Shown here one piece after another: positions 58,129-64,000 of a DNA stretch of 64,000 bases. Source of the DNA: Carposina sasakii. Lineage: Eukaryota; Arthropoda; Insecta; Lepidoptera; Carposinidae. The stretch's first letter is position 1. Each line of letters starts with the position of its first letter. The translations under genes were made by a program, and so were the position numbers. The stretch spans positions 10,250,495 through 10,314,494 of the forward strand of contig CP053150.1 in assembly GCA_014607495.2 (NCBI GenBank), written 5' to 3'. The notes under the pieces are model-generated. The model ran no database searches. It was given only the letters and a program-made list of their open reading frames with translations, and was not told the DNA's origin.

Positions 58129-58464
58129 TAAATATGACCTCAAGATAGTGAGGGCGCCAGTGTTTATGTAATTCCAGCAATGTATTATCTATTTTATTAG
58201 TTCCTAAAAAAGGTATTTGGTATTTAGACTACTCGTATGACATCTTTGTGGCTATTAGCTAATAGGCAGGCGCTATGTGTCAACGTTAAATAATACATAC
58301 CATACGCAGTAGATATTGAAGAAAGGGATGACTATCCAGACACCTATTTCTAATTGCCGTTAAGTTAAGCTGTTGCTAAGCAAATTGAGTCTGAAGATGA
58401 AACCTCTCTTTCATTATTTATGAAAAGTTATCAGAACAGAGAGCTTTAGTAGCTAGACAATTTC

Positions 58465-58690
58465 TTATAGATAGATAGAATTTATTTCAAAATTACACAT
58501 ACACGGACAGCAACAACATAGAACAAAACAATGAAATAGGGTAGAGATAGACACAATAGAAAAGAGTAGGCAAACAGGTAAGAACACACATATAGAAAAG
58601 ATCAGTGACAGTAAGGACTATGCACCCTATTTGGAGCCCTGCATTCACGTCCCGTGTAAGTGCAACCGCCAAATAGGTCCCTTTTCAGTT
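58465..58690 (-). repeat. Probable LINE 3' UTR, minus strand, with (TATC)n tail
   Basis: On the minus strand the sequence ends in AATTTATTCTATCTATCTAT-like DNA, a frequent LINE terminus. The body (acgggacgtgaatgcagggc, ccaaatagggtgcatagtcc) has no ORF. The class is a guess from the tail. Confidence 0.35.
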
Positions 58691-58774
58691 GAATGCCGAA
58701 AGTTGAGTAAATAGACTGCGTTTTTCTGCATAAATGCACATTGACGCGAGTAGCAAGATTATTTCACGAGAAAT

Positions 58775-58850
58775 ATATATATATTCACATATATATATTC
58801 ACATATATATATTTCACATATAAATATATATTCACACACTACACAACACA
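58775..58850. repeat. (AT)n-rich tandem repeat TATATATATTCACA
   Basis: Three copies of atatatatattcacat and variants stand at the 3' (tail) end of the minus-strand SINE, so they may be an expanded SINE tail. Confidence 0.6.
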
Positions 58851-58852
58851 TT

Positions 58853-59057
58853 AACCTAGTCCCACATTAAGATCCCTAAGGTCTTGTGTCGTGGGTACTA
58901 AGCAACGGTATATAAATACATAGATAAGTATAGAAACATCCATGACTCGGAAACAAACATCGATATTCATCATATCAATGTTTGCACCTACTGGGATTCG
59001 AACCCAGGACCTATGGCGTCGCAGGCAGGGCCACTGCCTACTAGACCAATCGGCCGT
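58853..59057 (-). mobile_element. tRNA-derived SINE, minus strand
   Basis: Minus-strand order: GACGGCCGATTGGTCTAGTAGG (A box), then GGTCCTGGGTTCGAATCCCA (B box), then a body containing GATGTTTGTTTCCGAGTCATGG and ending TAATGTGGGACTAGG. This is a complete SINE of a type very common in Lepidoptera. It lies inside a family H MITE. Confidence 0.8.
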
Positions 59058-59195
59058 CAAAATAATTTATATCCGTCTATTTAAAAACTAACATAAACAC
59101 TGGACTAACACTGGACACTATAAATTTCGCGCGATAAAGTTATTTAAAAAAAATCAAATAAATTTACATCGTTTCCGTTTTTTTTGGCATATTTT

Positions 59196-59863
59196 ATTTG
59201 ATGTTTGTAAATGCATTAATATTACACGACACGGAAAGATGCAACGCATGGAGCGCGTTGCTAGTCTCAGTGTGACAATACTTTTGGCCCAGTAGTATGT
59301 ATAAACACAGATATGATAATACGTATAAATGACAAAAATATAAAGTGAGAGATAAAACTTTGCAAAAGTGTCATCGAGAATTTGTTGTCTCACAGCAATG
59401 ATGTTATCTTCAGTGAAGGCGGATTTTGGGCGTCCTTCGCGAGATTTGTCACTAACACTAGTATATCCACGCTGGAATTCTAAATACTAGTGTTCGACAG
59501 TCCGCAGACATCGGGCTTCATCACTGAATACAGATGTTAGCTCTTCAAAATACTAAAGCCGTGTCAGGCCTCTTCTAAAGTTGTAAAAAAAATATTGGAC
59601 ATTTTCCTTAGAAAGATTCATTTTCGTACGTAACCTGATAGATTCCAATCGACGCTGTGACAAAACAATAGCAATAATCCTAATACTTTCAACTGTATTG
59701 AGATTCAAAATTTAAACACATTCGAATATAGAACAGTTCCAAATTCAAAATTGCCGGGAAATATGGAAACGACAGAACTTAAAAGGCATGCCTCGCATAA
59801 AATAAAAGTCTACACAATTTTGAACAGCGCCATCAGTTAGAGAGTAAAAATTATATAATATGC
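59196..59863. other. Unannotated, possibly decayed transposase remnant
   Basis: Minus-strand readings are interrupted throughout. Sequence near 59400-59560 (cttcgcgagatttgtcacta) is GC-richer, but I cannot assign it. Confidence 0.35.
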
Positions 59864-60122
59864 AGGATGTAACAAAAGGGGTATGTTAAGAGAAAAACTA
59901 TATAATAAGCCCATTAAAAGAAACCTGCCCACAAAATTTCAGACTCGAACTCACATGTTTATTTTTCCACATAGTATGGAGAATTCCTGAACAACTCAGG
60001 AATGTTCATACAATCTTGAAAAATAAACATGTTATTTTGAGTCTCAAATTTTGGAAATAGGTTCCCTATAATGGGCTATATACATAGCTTTTCGCTTAAC
60101 ATACCCTTTCTGTTACATCCTA
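59864..60122. mobile_element. Fold-back MITE family I
   Basis: The left arm AGGATGTAACAAAAGGGGTATGTTAAG is mirrored on the right (AACATACCCTTTCTGTTACATCCT). The inverse match continues through most of the element to a centre near cctgaacaactcagg (59995). ATA-rich flanks obscure the target duplication. No ORF is present. Confidence 0.75.
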
Positions 60123-60387
60123 TATAACACTATTTTAGTTAGGTTAGGTTACAGCTAATTAAGACGTTTGTTACCTAAATAAGTATAGGTGTACCGAATT
60201 TTCAAAGATATTCTTAACTTATAGGTGGTTCTCATTTCCCTGATGTCAAAGTAAAGATGATTTTTTGGCAACTACTGAAAGCTTATTCATATTTAGTGCG
60301 TCCACGAACTAGCAAATATATTAAAATGTTTTAGAGAATAAAATAAAGCTTTAACCATTAAAGCTAACTAAACTACATAGGTATATA

Positions 60388-60768
60388 CAGGGTGATTTTT
60401 GGTCGTCAACGTTCCCGAAAACTACGGAATCTCCTCATCATCACGATCATTTTTCTCCATGGAAGCATACCTGGGAAGTGTCTGGTTTCCAAAATATTAG
60501 GGTCCAAAGTCGAGTAAATAGACTGCGTTTTTCTGCATAAATGCACATAGACGCGCGTAGCAGGATTTTTTCACGAAAAATAATTAATATCTGTCTATAA
60601 AAAAACTAACATAAACACTAGACACTATAAATTTCGCACGATCAAGGAATTAAAAAATTTTTTTCAAAAAAAAATTTTTTTCCCAGCATTTTTTTTAGCA
60701 TAAACTTACTTTATTTCATGTATAGAATACGTACCCTTCGTTAAAGGTGGCCACAAAAAAACACCCTG
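60388..60768 (+). mobile_element. MITE family H, most complete copy
   Basis: It begins CAGGGTGATTTTTGGTCGTC and ends CCACAAAAAAACACCCTG. CAGGGTG/CACCCTG with T-rich next bases forms a short imperfect inverted repeat. TATA flanks both sides. It is nearly identical to the copy in D3. A TA-type duplication would suggest Tc1/mariner, but the D3 copy shows an 8-bp flank repeat, so the superfamily is open. Confidence 0.75.
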
Positions 60769-61089
60769 TATAAGCAGATGATATCTGAAGGATAAATATT
60801 TGCGTAATATATTTCGCGGCCTAATGCATCAGATAGGAAGTAGAGGCGGCGGCGGAAATTGTCGGGCATTAGCACGACATTAGTGCTATAGGGGACACCT
60901 TGCTGATATCGTATGCACTTAATTTCTTTGTGTTATTAATGTTTATGATATTTTTGCGGGTTTTTGCTTAATATATCTAAATAACTTGGTTTTTGCTAAA
61001 CACCTTTTGAACAATCGTTTGTGTTTATGTTGATGGCCTAACCTTGATTTTTGCGAAAGACAAAATACCAAAAAACCCATTAATTTTCT

Positions 61090-61445
61090 AGAAGGTACAA
61101 GTGATGATGATCTCCGACCGAATTTCGGCCAAGGCGACCAATCTCTACGGAGATTGGTCAGGTACGCAGGAGATATTATAGTGCACAAGTGTGTGCGCAA
61201 ACACAGATGGACTCTCTATTCCGTTACTCTCATAGTCCGATGGCACGGAAAGCCGACACGACCGGAGAGAGATCAGGCGCAGGACCAACGGTTTTACGTG
61301 CTTTCCGAGGCACGAGCTAAGTGACAATTTTGCAACATTAAAATCTGTACATGAAATAAATTCATTGGTATAGGCCTGTGACTGTGATCGAACTTACGCC
61401 TCCCGCTTGGAAGGTGCATGTCTTAACCACTGGGCTATCACCGCT
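61090..61445 (-). mobile_element. tRNA-derived SINE family F, minus strand
   Basis: On the minus strand the head reads AGCGGTGATAGCCCAGTGGT (A box) and GGCGTAAGTTCGATCACAGT (B box). The body contains CGTGCCTCGGAAAGCACGT and GTGTTTGCGCACACACTTG. It ends near (ATC)n at 61093. A truncated copy is at 5930. Confidence 0.7.
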
Positions 61446-63448
61446 ATACATATATATAAGGTACAAGTACTTACTCAGCGGACAGAATTATTTATATGAG
61501 AGACGGAAAGACGTAACGAAGGAACCTTAAAAAAACAAATAGGTATCCATCCAAGCGTATCTTAAGTATTCATATAAATCCTGTAAAAAATTACTTGCTG
61601 TTACTCTGCTTGATTCCCCGACTGACCTCGGTCACAAAAAGTACTTTAGGGCTCACAAAAAACTCGGGGTGACTCGATCAAGGAGATGACGAGGGACTTT
61701 CGGTGTAGACCCTACATTAGAAGCCCATTTGGTAGTCTGTAAATAAAATATATTTGATTTTGCCTTGACCTATATTATGATTGTGTCTTTATAATTCAAA
61801 CTACATTTTTTTTCTTAAGAGTTAAATTAATTATTCAAAAATCAGCTGCCATGCTTAATAATTTAGTTAGACTGACGAAGAGCATTTCCGTGACTTTTCT
61901 AAAGCAGGAGTTATTAAAATGAGGTAAGTAAGACTTTTAGTATTAATTAAGCAACTTCAACTCAGTAACTTTTAGCTTTATCAGGAGAAATAATAGCTAA
62001 TGAGAACCGTTTACTGCCTAGTAGATATTAGCTTACTTGTACAAATGATAACAGAAAACTCGTTAAAGTTTTGGAAGTAGTATTTTGAACTGACGCAGCT
62101 GTAGTACCAACCTACTTTCATTTTGTGAATAGCCCATCTTGAATTTATTGTTTTCGAGATACGGAAAGTATGTATTCGGTTCCGGAAAGAGCTTTTCCGG
62201 GATCGTTACATTACGGATATCTGTCCTAATAGATTGGATCCGGCTGATCCGACCAATTGATTTTCGCAAATTGACTGTGTATTGGAAGTTGACCTGATTA
62301 GGTATTTCTTATTCTTATTATGCACATACACAAAAAATATTACATACAAGAAAAAAGAAGAGATGCGTGTATAATAGCAAGCTTATCTCTACAAGAGATC
62401 TCTTCCAGCATGCCAAGCACGTAAATAGAAATTATTAACAAACACAGGGTAACATGTGCAATTAAACTATGTAATTCGAAGGAACTATTCTCTTTCACGA
62501 TTCGTTTGCTGGAAGAAATCTCTTTTAGAGATAAGCACGCCTTTGTACATTTTCTTTGTCATAAACTTTATTTGTGAAAACTTTACTGTGTACAATAAAG
62601 CATTAGCATTAACTAACTACATTGAAAAAAAAGGAGAGAAACAAATGACAGCATATTTTATTCCTCTATGGTCATAGTCAACATGGACATGGTATCCTTC
62701 ATAAATTTAATCATAATTTGATACATACACGTGACTTTGTTATTTTATTGTGTTTACTGCATAGGAAGGTAGGAAATTGGGTACCTATTATACCTTTACG
62801 CTCCTTCATCATAACTAAACATAGGTAGGTATACTGAAAAGGAAAATTAGCAAAACACAGTTTGTTTAAACTACCTGTCTAATACAAAATTAGTAATTAA
62901 TACTAATACAATTTTTGTTAGCAAGAAACGTAAGATAAATAAATTAATACATTTATATAAGTAGGTTTATATCCCTATGTGACGTGTAATAACGCCTACA
63001 AAAAATACGACTAACTACCGAATGCATCCAGCCATGAATGTGTACACAAAAACTAAAATGATGTTAACAGGCATGTTATTCGGCTTGTTAAGAAATATTC
63101 AGAACTAGATATTTTCGTCGACTTCGTCCGCGTAGACTATAAAATCTAGCCTACTCTCGACTATATGATTAACAATACGAGTAAAAAAAACCAGGGGTCC
63201 TCAGATAAAGTAACATTATTTCTTAATCGAATCGATACAGGTTCGCTTCGCCACCGACACGTTTGCTTCAGAAGGCTTAATTTTCGCGCGTTCGTCATAT
63301 CAGGTGATGAATCCGAATCGCTATTGGTTGGAGTGTTGCGATAACAAACGTCAATGCTAAACGATGTTACATTGTATACATTATTATAAAGCACATATAT
63401 AATGTTGTTTTTGAAGAGTTTAAGACTTTTCAACTCCGGTTTTATTCA
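61446..63448. other. Unannotated AT-rich DNA
   Basis: Chance ORFs only (for example 62063-62269 minus, 62456-62677 plus). A fragment atattttcgtcgacttcgtccgcgtagacta at 63109-63139 is a diverged piece of family A. Confidence 0.45.
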
Positions 63449-63775
63449 AGACTCGCGACTCTGTCCGCGTGGACTACAGAAAAAACAAAATGTCGAAATT
63501 ATCCTGGATAAAACATTTTCCCGGGATAAAAAGTAGCCTATATGTTAAGTGGGACCTGTCACAATATATTCCTGAAAATTGCATCGAAATCGGTTCAGCC
63601 GTTTCTGAGATTAGCGTGCACAAACGCACAGACAAACCGACAAACAGACAAAAATTCCAAAAATCATCGTGTTGGGTTCTATTGCGTTGATAAAGGTCTC
63701 CTATATTTTTTCTCATATATCTTCCATGTACAGACAGTAATCCGTTACATTTTTATTATATGTATATAGATTTTT
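63449..63775 (+). repeat. Dispersed repeat family A, copy 2
   Basis: Nearly identical to the copy at 334-668, with small deletions (one cgacaaactga unit and a few single bases) and substitutions. The high identity suggests recent activity of the family. Confidence 0.75.
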
Positions 63776-63962
63776 AAGACCAAGAATAAGCCCAAAACGT
63801 TATACTTACAAGGCTTTGATTATATAAGTAACTTACTACCAAACAATCCGTGCAACCACACGGTGATGACACCTTAGCTAGACACGCGCTGCTACACCGG
63901 AATGCTGAGCCATTCCATACAAATTGTATTTGTGGTAAAAAATGACATACATTTATAATAAA

Positions 63963-64000
63963 CTAGTGGACGCCCGCGACTCCGTCCGCGTGGACTACAG
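63963..64000 (+). repeat. Family A repeat, cut by the window end
   Basis: ACTAGTGGACGCCCGCGACT, then CCGTCCGCGTGGACTACAG, is the 5' end of family A. The rest lies beyond the window. Confidence 0.7.

Larger units (their letters stand above)
58697..59195 (+). mobile_element. MITE family H copy split by a SINE
   Basis: Left part 58697-58775 (agttgagtaaatagactgcg, gcataaatgcacat) and right part 59058-59195 (taacataaacactggac, ctataaatttcgcgcgat) align to consecutive segments of the copy at 60388. Between them lie an AT-rich microsatellite and a tRNA-derived SINE. Both MITE ends are missing or eroded. Confidence 0.65.

Noticed and set aside
57837..58131. Overlapping ORFs with HTQSMIGRYVSASSVRLPE
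   Set aside because: They coincide with a Harbinger-like MITE whose inverted arms create paired open frames.

Overview
The window is eukaryotic nuclear DNA from a moth or butterfly (Lepidoptera). It is AT-rich, gene-poor and intron-rich, and dense in repeats familiar from lepidopteran genomes: tRNA-derived SINEs, short LINE 3' ends with (GAT)n, (TAAA)n or (TATC)n tails, many fold-back MITEs, and a short run of the insect telomere motif TTAGG. There are no operons, Shine-Dalgarno sites or bacterial-style gene packing. Species cannot be fixed from the sequence alone.

Only one host gene is well supported. It is a two-PDZ-domain protein on the + strand. Its coding exons are 35061-35145, 41132-42773, 43405-44174, 44515-44644 and 45142-45190. 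All four introns are GT-AG, the phases match at every junction, and the spliced length is 2676 nt (891 codons plus stop). The PDZ sequences resemble the PDZD2/interleukin-16 group. A possible 5' non-coding exon ends at 9606. A 58-codon ORF on the - strand (20675-20851) is the only other host-gene-like candidate.

The first intron of the PDZ gene holds a structurally complete DNA transposon at 37889-40762. It has 14-bp terminal inverted repeats beginning TAGGG, an exact 8-bp target duplication ATGGGTAT, subterminal inverted repeats, and a 750-aa transposase that becomes one frame after removal of an 84-bp GT-AG intron. Together these indicate the hAT superfamily, although the protein is not a textbook hAT transposase. 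The same intron carries a non-autonomous hAT-like element (35879-36710, duplication CCGGCCGC). Another lies at 19149-19509 (duplication ATTTAGAT).

Layout. 1-12 kb: mostly unannotated AT-rich DNA, with a hammerhead-ribozyme-like motif near 1.5 kb and a 37-bp-arm hairpin near 6.1 kb. 12-24 kb: a MITE, a 5'-truncated Jockey-like LINE with target duplication, a large inverted-repeat element with internal 310-bp tandem units, and another LINE 3' end. 24-35 kb: LINE tails, a fold-back element with palindrome arrays and TTAGG repeats, and tRNA-like SINE heads. 35-45 kb: the PDZ gene. 45-51 kb: nearly empty. 51-56 kb: a nested, duplicated and partly inverted LINE complex. 57-64 kb: a Harbinger-like MITE, a SINE inserted in a MITE, further MITEs and SINEs, and a near-identical copy of the repeat found at the window start.

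Nothing here forms a multi-gene pathway. The main story is one host gene whose long first intron has been repeatedly colonised by cut-and-paste transposons.
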